This document shows, piece after piece, positions 35,939 through 47,767 of a stretch of DNA of 64,000 nt; within the stretch, counting starts at the first letter, position 1, and each line of letters starts with the position of its first letter. The stretch spans positions 620,001 through 684,000 of the forward strand of contig NW_026570273.1 of assembly GCF_019649055.1 (NCBI RefSeq), given 5' to 3'. Source of the stretch: Paramacrobiotus metropolitanus (taxonomy: Eukaryota > Tardigrada > Eutardigrada > Parachela > Macrobiotidae). The translations under genes and the position numbers were made by a program. The notes under the pieces were generated by a model. It ran no database searches and was not told where the DNA came from. It saw only the letters and a program-made list of their open reading frames with translations.

Positions 35939-37680
35939 TGCGATTTCTATCGTTGCTATACGTCGTTAATAAGACACAGACAACGGAGATAAGACGTAGC
36001 ACAACGTTTTAATTGATGAAAATACAGAAGGGACTGGTATTATCGAGGCTAAAATCACGTACCCTGAAGAACCGTCGCACTGACAAATTTCACGCGCTGG
36101 CATGCGGCAAGGCGCGCGTGCTTATCAGATCAGTGAACGCAGTAGCCAATAAATACGCGTTAACCTCTCACGTAGCTGCTGCTGCGTGTGCGCAATGCCC
36201 GTTGCTTGACAAGTGTACTGACCGCGAACAGCTGCTTTATACGGTAGAAGTAGAACTGTCCCAGAATAAACCTGACAGAAATAACTGGAAAAGGCATCTC
36301 GGTTATGTGCCACCTTCTAAGTGATGAATATTACAATCCGGGCGCTTCGGTTTTAAACGGCGTAGAATCCGAGTTTTTCGGAAGGTTACAAATTTTGTAA
36401 CCGTTCAAAACGCTCAGACGTCCGAACGTTTTAGATCTTTACGATGCTCATTCGCAGGCTGAGACTTCACCGAGTGTGGTCCGTTACGGTGAGCAGCCTA
36501 ACCAAATTTGAGGTCAAACTTTGAGCAAAACCTGCGCTTGGTTTATTGCAGAGAATCGTTATGAAACTGCTGGAAAAATATTTGGTCACCAAGCTGTTCA
36601 ATGTCTTATCATAATATTACTAAGCCCCTCATAATATTACTAATAATATAAATTTCCCCTTCTTCTGCTCATGGAAGAACGTGAAAAGCGAGAAACAGAA
36701 AGCTAGTGATAGGAGTGAACGGTTTCAATGGTACACAAAATAGTGCGTACGAAATGAAGAGTACGGAGTGAAAATTAATGCAGAAGTTTGTGTACCGAGT
36801 GAAAGGTCGTGAAATGAGTGGTCAACAAAAATTTTGGTTTAATGTGAGAATTACCTCAAGTCGTAACGGCCCAGACTTTACATCCGGTACAAAGTGCTTC
36901 AACGTTTCCTTATCATGTTTACAGAAACATGAAATACGCAATTTTCATCCAGACAAAAAAACCTGCACTTTCAGTAAGAATCAAGTATTGATGATTATAA
37001 ATACAGTATATATTGTTTCTCTAAGGAGCCCAAAACAAAAGCTGTACCGATGTGGTTACGCTGGCGCATCTGGTTCTGTAATACGTATTTACACTTACTT
37101 TACAACAGTAAAAGTAATTACATCCTAATACGTATTTGCTTCGCATCCGAAGCATTTTCGCTGTACGACTTAATACAAGAAAAGCACGCCACAAATAGTC
37201 TCCGTACTGGTTCCACACAGTAATAATAAAATTGCTATTATGGTTCTTGTCAATATATCTTTTAAAGCTGCGGTCTTCCGAATATCTATAGCATTCAAGA
37301 ACATGAGAACACAGTAATGAATAGATCAGTAAAGCGTTTCAGCAAGCCCGGTAATAAAAGAATTTCAGCTGAATGTTTCTTTTTCAAGAATTATGCAGCA
37401 AATCACTTCTTCTCGGCAGTGAATCTGTCTTGCTAATATCATTGCGGGTGGTTATCCCAGGTGGGGAACAAATTATACGTTTGTATATCACATGTTGGAT
37501 TTAGCAGTTAGTCAGCCAAATATTTGTCGGAATTTCCAAAAGACTCTGTTTTATACTACGTAATTGTAATGCTGCGTGCGATAGAACTACCGAAAGAAGA
37601 AGTCTGGAAACAGTTATGGACATGTTACCGTTGCAATCTCGATCGAAACATGCTATTGAAATATCAGACAAGCCACACGT
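35939..37680. other. Intergenic region, no gene recognised
   Basis: It holds the presumed promoter of F-box-like copy 2 at its left end. Plus-strand open frames at 36013-36324 and 36778-37128 exceed 100 codons but have no family features or splice context. A small palindrome (GGTTACAAATTTTGTAACC) is at about 36384-36402. Confidence 0.4.
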
Positions 37681-38625
37681 TTAATTATGCCCACTTTCAT
37701 CCGGGATTATCCCCACCATCTTATCCGGCTGGTATGGGCCTAATCTGTTGTGGACTTTACCACGCACTTCGGCCTGATTGAATTTCAGCGCCGCTGTTCC
37801 ACTGATATCATAATGGATCAAGCGGACGGAAAGGTCGGAGCTGGACGCCGGTAAGTCTGGATATTTCTCGTCTTTGGTTACTTCGAGTTTGAGGTCCTTT
37901 ATACTCCCACCCACTGCCTCTTTCCACAGAGGCGCGACGCTATCATTAAGCACTCGTTTGGTTTGACGCCGGGTTTCCGCCGCGACCACAACGACATCAT
38001 GAATGACGAAGGGACCCGTGAGAGAATCGCCGTTCGGGCTATTAGCTTTATCGGAAGACCCTAGAAATAAACTAAAACCGGACTAAGCGCAGTGCTACTT
38101 GTACTGTCAAGAAACGGTCACGGTTCAGATGCCTCGTTCTATAAATAAATTTTCCGAAAAGCACACCGGAAGTTGCCTACCGCGGATGTAGATTTAGCTC
38201 GCAATTGGTTCTAGAAAATCTCAACTCGAATTGTATACTCTCTGCTCTGAAAACGTTTAGTTGTGGAACACCAGAAAATGGACTCAAGGTCATCAAAGCA
38301 GTTATGGCTGCGACATTGCGTTTACAAGGATCAGGAAAATATACAGGCAGCACAGGTATTCACTTTTTTGCATAGATGTACCCAAACGCTGATAAATATG
38401 CACAGGGTGTTTGTTCAACAGCTGAAAATTTTATTGAGCAGGTATGCGGTAATGTCGTCGAAGGCCGCTTTCATGGAAAACGTAGCCTTGCGCGCTTTTC
38501 ACCGAGAGATTTTTGTAATCAAATTTTTGCGTTAAGATTGCTATAGGCAGCTTTAGCGACTTACCTTGCATAACCGCCGAAATCGAAATAATAATTACAG
38601 ACAGAATCAGATATTCTGGCTGCAT
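37681..38625 (-). CDS. Secreted family P, copy 5 (intact)
   Basis: Exon 1 (38625-38565) encodes the signal peptide MQPEYLILSVIIISISAVMQ and splices in phase 1 at GTAAGT. Exon 2 (38060-37681) follows TTTCTAG and encodes GPFVIHDVVVVAAETRRQTK, VAPLWKEAVGGSIKDLKLEV, SVRLIHYDISGTAALKFNQA, EVRGKVHNRL, VGIIPDESGHN, giving 146 residues in all. It pairs head-to-head with copy 6 at 40674, and exon sequence, intron end and 5' flank are similar. No conserved cysteines or known domain. The Ser/Asn-rich start after the signal, then beta-rich alternation (VIHDVVVV, RLIHYDI), suggests a small secreted globular protein of unknown role. Confidence 0.75.
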
Positions 38626-38838
38626 GTTGAAAAATGGGTAGGCAGACGTTGGAGAATTTACAAAATTAGGGAACGAAAAGCTGACTGTATATGTTTTGGA
38701 GGGCTCGCCTTTTTTCAGTGCAGCAAGTGATGTGCAGTAAGATCACTATTTTGTTAACCGTTCAACATATGCCGCTGCAGCTATCGCTAAATATTGTCTG
38801 GGCTTAGCTGGGGGCAGGAGCGCATAAATTTGATTTAA

Positions 38839-39066
38839 TTACGCAGCATTCATGATGTTTAACAAGAATTCCGAGTCAATTACCTTGAAATGCAGGTAGT
38901 CACTAAATAAATTGCGAATTTTTTTTCTAAGTGCTTTTCCAACCGGGATGCTGCATTTTGGTGGTTCCAAGAAGCCTCCGTCGTATACAGCGTCGACGAG
39001 TGACACTTCGGCATTTTCACATTTATACTGCAAAAATTTTTGTTTATGGTGGTGTTTTTTTTTCAA
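38839..39066 (-). pseudogene. Family P-related C-terminal fragment, minus copy
   Basis: The minus strand reads VDAVYDGGFLEPPKCSIPVG followed by KALRKKIRNLF. This matches APYMHDGDFFEPTKRSPPVE on the plus strand at about 40283-40342, and loosely the YMYDEE..EPTK tail of P copy 1. It lies upstream of P copy 5 exactly as the other fragment lies upstream of copy 6. No exon borders are clear. Confidence 0.45.
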
Positions 39067-39375
39067 TTATGGTCATTAATCATTATGTTTCTGTTATGGT
39101 CATCTTCTTTTTTTCATGCAGTTATGTATTTATCAATTTATACAGTAGAATTTATTGAAACATTTGAAATAACAATTTAAAAATGATGAAGCAGGAATTT
39201 TAAAAGGAATGAAGGACTTCCAGAAGCTCCAAAAAATTCGAAAGCGGATCCCGGCAAATTTCATCAGTCTCTCCCTGTTTCCGCTAAGGCAATAAAAATT
39301 TGATCTATCGGTATCACTCGTTTTAGCGGCCAGCACGCCGTAGGTAATCAGCTGCATAATGCATCCCGTGTTTAA

Positions 39376-39850
39376 GCGAGGTTACGGAAGAATGTGGCCT
39401 ACAATGTTCGGTCGATCCACGAACGCATTGGGTGACGTACAACGCGGGATGCTGCTTCACAACGTCAAGGTACAGGAAAACGTAAAACTAGATGAAGGAA
39501 CATCTTTAGAGCAGAGGTATCACAAGAGCGTTTGTCATCCCTTATTAAATTTGATGACACTCGCTAATGCTGAAGTACCACTTCAAAATCCTGTTTCAGA
39601 CACTCAAAGAAAAAGTTGTAAAATTTCATCATTATACGTAGTCAGAACGTGGTTTTGCGAATCGCTCACTTGGTCACGTGCTTTAAAATTTTACAAAAAT
39701 ATCTGCACTTCTGCATCGTTCAGCTAATCGATTTCAGCGATATGCGCTGATGTGATAACTTAAATTGTTTAAAATCATTTTGGGCTGCGCAATTATACTG
39801 TATCGCTGATACAGGTGGAAGCCGGCTCCTTACCGTTCGTCATGCGTGTA
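39376..39850 (+). pseudogene. Truncated LU A-type pseudogene, copy of 18631-19326
   Basis: Positions 39376-39473 match exon 2 of the minus-strand LU pseudogene (shared words GCGGAAGAATGTGGCCTACA with one change, and ACGTCAAGGTAC). At 39822 an exon-3 start follows ATACAG: VEAGSLPFVMR, after which similarity stops at about 39850. The end of the intron (AAATCATTTT.GGCTG and ACTGTATCGCTGATA) is also shared, so a genomic segment was copied and cut off. Confidence 0.7.
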
Positions 39851-40087
39851 TACTGGAGTTAAACCGACACCCCGAATCAACTCTTCCAACCAACTAATCC
39901 GCATACTAGTGCACCGCTCAAGGTCTGATTAGAACAGACCTGCTCGCACAGCTGAACAACCGTTCGCAAGTGACGGATTCGCAGCGTTTCACTTGCGTAT
40001 TTTGACCCCGATCCCGAAGGTCTCCCCTTTTCCCTACGATACACAACACCTGTTTAAACTTTAATGCACAAAATCTCTCGTCAACGC

Positions 40088-40293
40088 TATATACAAGGGG
40101 CGAAAGTAAACGCGTTCCACCGTTCCCCTGTACTGCTGCTGTCACCCGCCTGGAGTGTGACGTTACGGCAATACATATGGTTAAATCTGGCGCGGTACGT
40201 AAGCGCCATGTTCAGCCACTACGTCAAACTCCAGCCGGGTGACGGCAGCAGTACAGGGGAACGGTGGAACACGTTTACTTTTGCCCCCTATAT
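40088..40293. repeat. Hairpin, about 72-bp arms
   Basis: The left arm (about 40088-40162) contains AAGTAAACGCGTTCCACCGT and CCCTGTACTGCTGCTGTCAC. The right arm (40222-40293) is the near-exact complement. The spacer is about 60 nt. The right arm coincides with the start of the P-related fragment, so one arm is a local inverted copy of it. Confidence 0.85.
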
Positions 40294-40447
40294 GCACGAC
40301 GGAGATTTCTTTGAACCAACAAAACGCAGCCCACCAGTGGAGGAAGCACTTGTAGGGAGAACAGTTATTTTGTTGACTAATTGCCTTTCCGGTTATCGGC
40401 CCCGGCGGCATTATTGTTACCTAAGCAGTTTGTATGTTTCGTTGTAA
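40222..40447 (+). pseudogene. Family P-related C-terminal fragment, plus copy
   Basis: Open frame segment reading WNTFTFAPYMHDGDFFEPTK, RSPPVEEALVGRT, related to the minus-strand fragment at 38839-39066. It sits about 230 nt upstream of P copy 6 on the same strand. It is either a lost last exon of a vanished P gene or an unrelated exon. No splice structure is certain. Confidence 0.4.
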
Positions 40448-40673
40448 CATTCCAGCTAATGAGCTCCTGTCTCTACTAAACGGTAGCCCGAACCACATTT
40501 GAACGCTGACCTATGCTTTAACGATGCTTGTTAAGGGTTCAACAAATGACTTTACAAGATATTGCGTACAAAATAGTAATAAAAGCCGAACCTCTCGAAA
40601 CTTTAACAGTCAGTTTGTTCTTCCGTTGTACTCGTATTATCTACTCTTCTTCGTGGGTCTAGCAAGTTTTAAC

Positions 40674-41772
40674 ATGCATTCAGGATGTTTGCTTCTGTCT
40701 GTAATTAGCATTTCGATATTGGCGGTTGTGCAAGGTAAGTCGCTAAAATTGCCTAGCTATCAATTCTGACACACAAATCTGTACTGGGTTAAAAACAGAC
40801 TTTGTGGAAGAACGCCAAATCGGATGTAATTTTTTCGGACAGCTGAAAATCTTGCATTTTTACAAGGCTTTGTTTGCTAGACCACGTAGGGGCATCTACG
40901 CAGACGGCACTGCATGGCAAAGAGCCATTTCGTGTGGATAGGAAGCAATACTTCCGAATCTCTGAGACGCGCTCTTAGCCGGCATCTGCGGTGGATAAAT
41001 GTATATTTGGTGTGTCTACAAAAGGGCAGGAGTATGAAAAGCAGGAATATTTATGTTAATTCAGGACACCTTGCTTTAACTACTGTTCTGAGCGCAGTGT
41101 CTGACTATGCAGATTTATCGAAATCTGGTCGGCTCTCCCAACCTTTATAACTAAACATTTTTTAAAAGCGCTATACTGTATATAAATATTTCGAGCTGGG
41201 AGTTTTCAAAGAAATTGAGAGCCGAAATTTCTTTCAGGAAGCTCTTAGACCATTTCGTAAACAACCGCGGTACTGTAAACTTCCGGTGCGCTTTCTGGAA
41301 ATATTTCCTCACCAGAACGAAGCACAAGCTGTGATTTGTCGGTCCCATAGCGCTGTGCTTAGTCCGGTTCTGTCGATTTGCAGGGTCATCCAATAAAACT
41401 ATCATTCCAAAGGACTATTTTCTCAAGGGTCCCTTCGTTATTCACGATGTTGTCGTCCTCACGGCGGAGACCCGACGTCAGCGGAATCGCGCGCTAGACA
41501 ATCATGTCCAGCCCCAGTGGAAAAAGGCGCTGGGTGGGACAGTGCAGGACATCAAACTGGATGTAACCAGAGACGGGCCATATCCTGCAGACGAACCGGG
41601 GACGAAGTCCGACCCTACCGTCCGCTTGATCCATTACGATATCCATGGAACAGCGGCGGGGAAGTTCAATCAAATTGAAGTGCGCGATAAAGTCCACAGC
41701 AGACTGGGGACATACCAGCTAGATAAAGTGGTGGGAACTGTTCCGGATGACATCAGACATAATATTATTTAA
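40674..41772 (+). CDS. Secreted family P, copy 6 (intact)
   Basis: Exon 1 (40674-40734) encodes the signal peptide MHSGCLLLSVISISILAVVQ, with a phase 1 GTAAGT donor. Exon 2 (41384-41772) follows GATTTGCAG and encodes GPFVIHDVVVLTAETRRQRN, RALDNHVQPQWKKALGGTVQ, DIKLDV, VRLIHYDIHGTAAGKFNQIE, VRDKVHSRL, VVGTVPDDIRHNII, stop: 149 residues. The TAATAAAAGCC at about 40575 is a weak TATA-like candidate about 95 nt before the ATG. The copy 5 flank shares the word ACAGTCAG at a similar distance. Family landmarks are HDV, AETRRQ, PQW, HYDI.G, VHxRL and VPDD. Confidence 0.75.
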
Positions 41773-43800
41773 GCGAGTAGCTGAACAATTTCATCAGTGA
41801 ATCGAACAAAATCTTCGTGAGATTTGTTTCAGTCTGCAAAAATTCCCAGTACAACATCAGAATATCATATTCATACGTCAGACTCTGCTGAATGGAGCAG
41901 TTGGAATGGTCTGTAGATTGGTCTTTAGATTTTATTAGATGTATGCTTCAGAAAACCAGACAACTAAAACCATATTGAGGTGGGCCGGAATATGTTTACG
42001 GTGACAGTTTACCCTCAAAGATGCACAGTAATTCCTTTCTATTATGATTACCATCAACCATGTCGATTTCTCAAATGGGACTGGCCTGGACTAATTAAAG
42101 AATTTAACACGTTAAAAAAACGTACTATGGTTAGCTTTTTTATAAACCGTCCACTAATAAGAATGATCTATCCAACAGCTCTACGCCTCAGACCTTTATG
42201 GCACAAAATTTGTCCATGTGGTGGTAGAGTCGGTAGAGTTATGTCAGAGTGTAGATTATGGTGGTTCATTTTTACGGAAAAACAGCGGCCTAAATCTGGG
42301 CGAAAGGTTTTATTTCCGTACATAATATTTAGGAAATATCACACATGACGGGTCAGTACAAGAAAGACGATAATATTTCTGGAATAAATGCTTGGTGCCT
42401 TTTGATCATAACAATCAAAAATTGCTCTTGAAATGCAAAGTCTGAACTGTAAAATTTCTGAAGGCACCTTATGCTCGTGACTTGCAACGGTATTTCAAGA
42501 TATTATCGTAAAATACTGCTGTAGAAAAATACTGTTCAATAATTGTGATTAAACATTTTATTAAGGTATAGAGTTATCAAAGGCAGCTTTTAATTTCACT
42601 TGCGCCTTTAGCAAATTACTGATATTTTAGTCTGCTTTACTTTGCGTATAACGGTTGCGGTAACTTTGAAAATATTAAACGTCTCCATTGCACGTTCGCT
42701 TGGAAAAAAATGATTTTATGCAAGTCTTCACTTTTTCCGGACGGAACCAGGAAATAATACTACGAGACTGTTAAGCCGGTGCGCAATTAATCCCCATAGC
42801 GAAGCTGTGCGGATTTGCCAAAAAAATTTACAATATTCCGCTAGAAGTGCATTTTTTACAGAAGAGCATTTTTTGTATGAACTTCATACTATGAAGTATA
42901 TATGTATTCTACGAAGCGAGTCAAATTAATTTTTTAATGTTCTGTTACAGCCAGGTTTATAAAATTTTGTGAACATTTTTATTTATTTTTATTTAACTTT
43001 ATGGTAAAGCATTAATATTAACAACAAATTTAAATAAATATATTGATTGTAAAATCGTAAGCGCTAATTGACTAATTCATCTTTAACAATCGCACGCATT
43101 CACGCTAAGTCAATTACCATAATGCCGTTAACAGAATATCTTAACCTTGAACGTTGCGGCGCACGTCTCATAATTCTTCGCATCTTAACCAAGAATCTCT
43201 GATCGAAGAAATGTCTTTATATAGAACGCATAATTGCGGGTGGCCGCCGCGTATAAACCTCGCATATCGCCGCGACGCTGATGCAACTGAAAACCCGTCA
43301 AACCAGACACCGCACCGTGCCGCGCATTCTTTCGTCGTACGACCATAACAATATCGCCGCATGTACACTATACTCGATACCCAGGTAACAATCTCTCATA
43401 TCTGTACGTACGAATAAAAAAATGCACTTTATGCCACCGACAATGACAACCATCAACAGCTGCACGCCGCAGCGCATGTGCTCATTTAATACGCTGCAAT
43501 ATTATGTTGGCAAACTGTGCCGCGCCGGTAAAACATCAACTTGACACTTGTTGCTCGTATAGCGCGCTTGTTGGTTAAGTAATCGCGGATTAGCTAGCGC
43601 TTGTACTATTGTACTAGGTATATACCAAGAGGAGAAAATATTCCATTTTGGCCTCCGATTCACGGCGGCATTCCTGCATTTCAACGCAACTGGTCAAACC
43701 GGAAAATAATTTATCGGAATTTTTTTCTTCATCTTCGTTGGATTTTTCTTCCCGTTTTTTATGAGAATATTGGTTATCGTGTGGGATTAACTGCTTAATC
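41773..43800. other. Intergenic region, no gene recognised
   Basis: A 122-codon plus-strand open frame at 41980-42348 is rich in basic and aromatic residues but shows no signal peptide, domain or paralogue here, and I do not call it. The rest is AT-rich. Confidence 0.4.
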
Positions 43801-46671
43801 ATGGAGTGGGTGTTTACTGCAGTTTCTTTAATATGTTCTTTGCTAATTATTCCAGGTAAGGTCGTTAACGCGTACGTTACACTTACGCATGGGAAAAACC
43901 GTTTTGCGTTTATTGCATGATGCGGTAATAAAATGTATCGAAAATTCTCAGATAAATAGTGCTAAAAGCTAAAATGTTTGACCCTAGTAATGTAGGTCGC
44001 GCCGTCTTGATGACCGCTGCTGAAAAACTGTGCTACAGTAGACTTCCGCAAAGTCATCATTAACCGAATATTTCTCTAATAAAGATACAGTATAATCCCC
44101 ATGCAAAGATATTTTGGCGTCAGGGTATCGAATTGACCGTACCGCATTGATTTCCCAGGAGAATATACTGTAAAAATAGAAGCAACTAACAGTAAAATAA
44201 CTTCGCATATTTTTATATAAAATCTGTAGTAAAGTTTTTAGCAGACAGTTCACAAATAAATTTAAATAGTTTTAAGCCTAAAATACGCGTAAGCTTCATA
44301 ATGTATGCGGCGGTTTCAGCCTTTTATACAAGTTGCAATTGGGAAAAAAACTTTCTGGAAAGTTGATGACTTCTTAGTTCTTATTAAAGAGATATGGATT
44401 ATGGCAACGTGGTTTAAAAAAAGCAGATACAACATGGAGCACTTTAGCGTTTCAGATTTTATGAGATCGAATTGGCTTTTCACGGTTTTGACAGTTTCTT
44501 TTTTAAAATATAAGACTTAGTCTTGATTTATTCGTCAAATTCATGATGCTGACAATAAATATTTTCCTTTAATTGGCTATGTTCAATTCATAATCAATGA
44601 CTCAATGGCCACGATTATTCAGCGCAACGAGTGGATGATTGACAAGTTTGCCCAAAATAGAGGAAACCGTACGAGGAACTTGTGAAAAAATTAGGCGGGC
44701 TACAGATACTCGTACAATACATTCCGCACAACCAATTAGGCAGGCGGACGAGTTGCCAGTTACAACAGTGTTGTGCTGACTCAGCCCCGGCGCTGGGTGG
44801 TCGGCAAAGTGGCTGCCAGCATCAGTGTAACATGTAACGCACTAGCGTGGTCAGCTGTTGAACTTGAGCGCCTTATCGTATTATTGCAGCACATGGCGCC
44901 ACAGGTACTACCGTCTGTTATTCCTGTGAAAGCGTCGCCGGTCTGGCGTGTGGACTGAGTCGAGGATGGACGGCGTCCTACCTAGAGGCCAACACACAAC
45001 TGTGTCCTGAGGGAGTATGCTACACATATGTCAAGGTACGTTCGTTTAATTGTGAACTGTTGTTACCGGCGGTAATGCGTTCCCACGTATCAAAGCGCGT
45101 GGGAATCCGAACTGACGGTTCCCTAAAACTGGCTGGATATTGCGTAACGAGCAACAATGGGACCGATCTAGGTGATTGGTATTTGGTCGTTCCCTTGCAC
45201 AGAGACCCTACTCGTATGGTCGTTTAAGTGAAACACTATGGTAAGTGAATGGGCGATGGTCATTTAAGTGAAACACCCGAAATAACATTTTCCACAAACC
45301 GATTTTCTTTTGGATTTTTTCCTCTTCCGATTAAACGGGATGTACCCTTTACAGAGCACTTGAAATTTTTAAAAAAGCTTTAGCCGTTTTCTTGCAAATG
45401 AGACGTAACGAAATCAGTGACGAAAGCGCTTTAGCCACGCCACGAGTGCCACTGCACTACGCTCAAATATTTGCAGTCACCGCCATTCATGGGTGGCTGT
45501 ACCATCGCGGTGTAAGATGTCTATTGAGGCCAAAACTAATACAGTTTCAAGACACCAACTTCAAACAAACGAAGAAAAAAATTCAATTGAACATAAATTT
45601 ACCTGAACTGAATTAACAGCCCCCCATAAATGGCGGTGACTGCAAATATTTGAGCGTAGTGCAGTGGCACTCGTGGCGTGGCTAAAGCGCTTTCGTCACT
45701 GATTTCGTTACGTCTCATTTGCAAGAAAACGGCTAAAGCTTTTTTAAAAATTTCAAGTGCTCTGTAAAGGGTACATCCCGTTTAATCGGAAGAGGAAAAA
45801 ATCCAAAAGAAAATCGGTTTGTGGAAAATGTTATTTCGGGCGTTTCACTTAAACGACCATCGCCCATTCACTTACCATAGTGTTTCACTTAAACGACCAT
45901 ACGGGTAGGTTTTTAGAGCTTTACTATGTTTGGCGTTCGCGGTAAAGCCGAGACGGGTGTGTCAGTTTTGAGTCTACCAACTTGTTCAAGTCTGATTTTT
46001 TTCGGCAGATTTAAATGTGCTGCACTCATTACAAACGCAGCCGAAAGTCTTTTAAAAGGCGCCAAAATTTGGTTTTCGATTATCAGTTTTGGAAACCAAC
46101 TGCGTTTTATTATTAAGGATCCGCATAAATAAACAGTTGTTAAGCTGAAAAATTTTTTGACTGTGTTGAAAAATTGGATCTAAAGAAATCTGCATACAGA
46201 ATATGGACATAAAGCCAGAACGAATTATAATAAACTAATTTGAATATTTTGGTTTTGCAGACTGCCCCCAGCAAGTGTAAGTGCCGCCTGGAAGCACTTA
46301 TCAAGTTTTGCGTACTTGCTAAACATTCTTTATTGATTTATTTCACAGCTCCGATGGTGTACCGAGGCTGCGGTCAGTTGACATGTGATGCCCTGCCCGC
46401 CGGCTACAACACCTCCGACGTCTGCGAGAAGGACGCCGCCGGAGTACTGCGCGTGAAGAAGGTCGCCGCGTCCGAAGGGATCTTCAACCAATCGCGCACC
46501 TACAACTCGCAGCCGCCCAATCGGGACTTTGTCACCAGTACACTGCAGTACTGTGATTTCGACCGCTGCAATAATGGCGCCGTACAGTTCGTACAGCAAG
46601 ATCTACAAGGTAAACTAACAGTGAACGCTTACAGTACTTCGCAATGTTACAGTATTTACAAGATACGTTAA
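43801..46671 (+). CDS. Ly6/uPAR-like (LU) protein, B type, with 16-nt microexon
   Basis: Exon 1 (43801-43855) encodes the signal peptide MEWVFTAVSLICSLLIIP, phase 1. Exon 2 (44890-45035) encodes TTVCYSCESVAGLACGLSRG, WTASYL..TQLCPEGVCYTYVK, phase 0. The microexon (46261-46276, ACTGCCCCCAGCAAGT) lies between TTTTGCAG and GTAAGT. Exon 4 starts at 46349 and encodes PMVYRGCGQLTCDALPAGYN, VCEKDAAGVL, LQYCDFDRCNNGAVQFVQQD. It can read through to a stop at 46671 (179 residues) or leave at GTAAAC after 46609, where the paralogue at 14440 also has a GT. A last exon, possibly with a GPI signal, was not located. Ten framework cysteines are present. Intron 2 carries a TA-flanked MITE. Confidence 0.75.
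45211..45905. mobile_element. MITE with about 290-bp terminal inverted repeats, TA flanked
   Basis: The left end CTCGTATGGTCGTTTAAG and the right end (inward) CCCGTATGGTCGTTTAAG differ at one base, and complementarity continues almost perfectly for about 290 bp on each side (to about 45501 and from about 45615). The spacer is about 113 nt. TA dinucleotides at 45209-45210 and 45906-45907 fit a Tc1/mariner-type target, although CCTA/TAGG also matches across the flanks. There is no transposase. The high arm identity implies a young insertion. Confidence 0.8.
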
Positions 46672-47767
46672 GTTATAGTACGTAGCAATGTTGACGGTTT
46701 AACTAAAAAAGGGGGTCATCAGTGATGCGGAAAATAGAGCGGCGATTCGTGTAAAAAGTAACAACATTCGGTGTTTATGATGTTGTCACAGCGCGACCAG
46801 TGATACGGTTCGTTTCACCGACGAAACGCTGGTGTCACGCGTTTGATTATATCTTTTCAAAGAAATTTTATTGAGCGGTATTCCTTTGAATGATGAACTA
46901 TCTGTACCAATTACGTACGCTGCATGCTTTCAATAATTATTTTATTACTGCGTCTTACTGTTCGAATGGAGTCGGATAAATGGTCAAAAGTGGACCGCCG
47001 TCGTAGTGTTTATTATAATAAAATTTTGCCGATTTTGTTTGCAAAATTTGACCAGTAATTTTCCTTAAAACTTCCCACTCTATCAACTCACAATTTTTGT
47101 TTTTTGTTACCGCAATTGCTGAATAAATTTTTACATTTTCTGGAGGTGCGTTTCTTCCGGATTTAAAAAATTTTTCCGGTTCAAATCCGAAATGCAAAAC
47201 CGGAGGTAATCTTCTGCGTAAACATAATATAGGATTGTTTTCCGTATAAATGCCGAAAAACTGTTTATGCCTTCGAAATCTTAGTCTTCCAACTTCATGA
47301 GCAGTTTTCTACACAGAAGATAAAAAGCTGCCTTTTATAGTGTACTGATTCAGCATACTTTTAAACTGGTCCAGCCGGCTTTCGCGTGTAACAGTATTTG
47401 CGCATCGAGCTCTTAATCAGCGGTACAAAGCCCGAGTTTAAGTACTGCACACGCTCTGTACATTTGTTTAGTACAATAATCTATACTCGTATGTTTGTGA
47501 AATCCACGCTCCATCGGCAGACGTGGCCCACAATACCAGTGTGAATAATGTCATGCAACAGCGCTTTGTTTCTTTGCTACCGTTTTCCGAGCATTCTGAC
47601 CTTCTTTTCCGGTGCGCAACATCTTCGATTACAAGTGTCTGTGCAGGTTTTCAAATAGTTTTGGTTTAATACAGTCATCGTGGCTTGATCGCTTTGATTG
47701 AACTAATTCAACGATATAATAACACCTTTTGATGCCAATGCGATGACGGTGTATTGATATGTTGTAC
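46672..47767. other. Intergenic region, no gene recognised
   Basis: The only sizeable open frame (46955-47197, minus) lacks features. A final exon of LU-B, or the LU-A promoter, could be here, but neither is identified with confidence. Confidence 0.4.

Noticed and set aside
36013-37128. Two open frames over 100 codons between the F-box-like and P genes
   Set aside because: The sequences have random-looking composition and no splice or start context. They are not called.
41980-42348. 122-codon plus-strand open frame as a gene
   Set aside because: It has no signal peptide, paralogue, domain or codon bias, and it lies in AT-rich spacer. Chance opening is likely.
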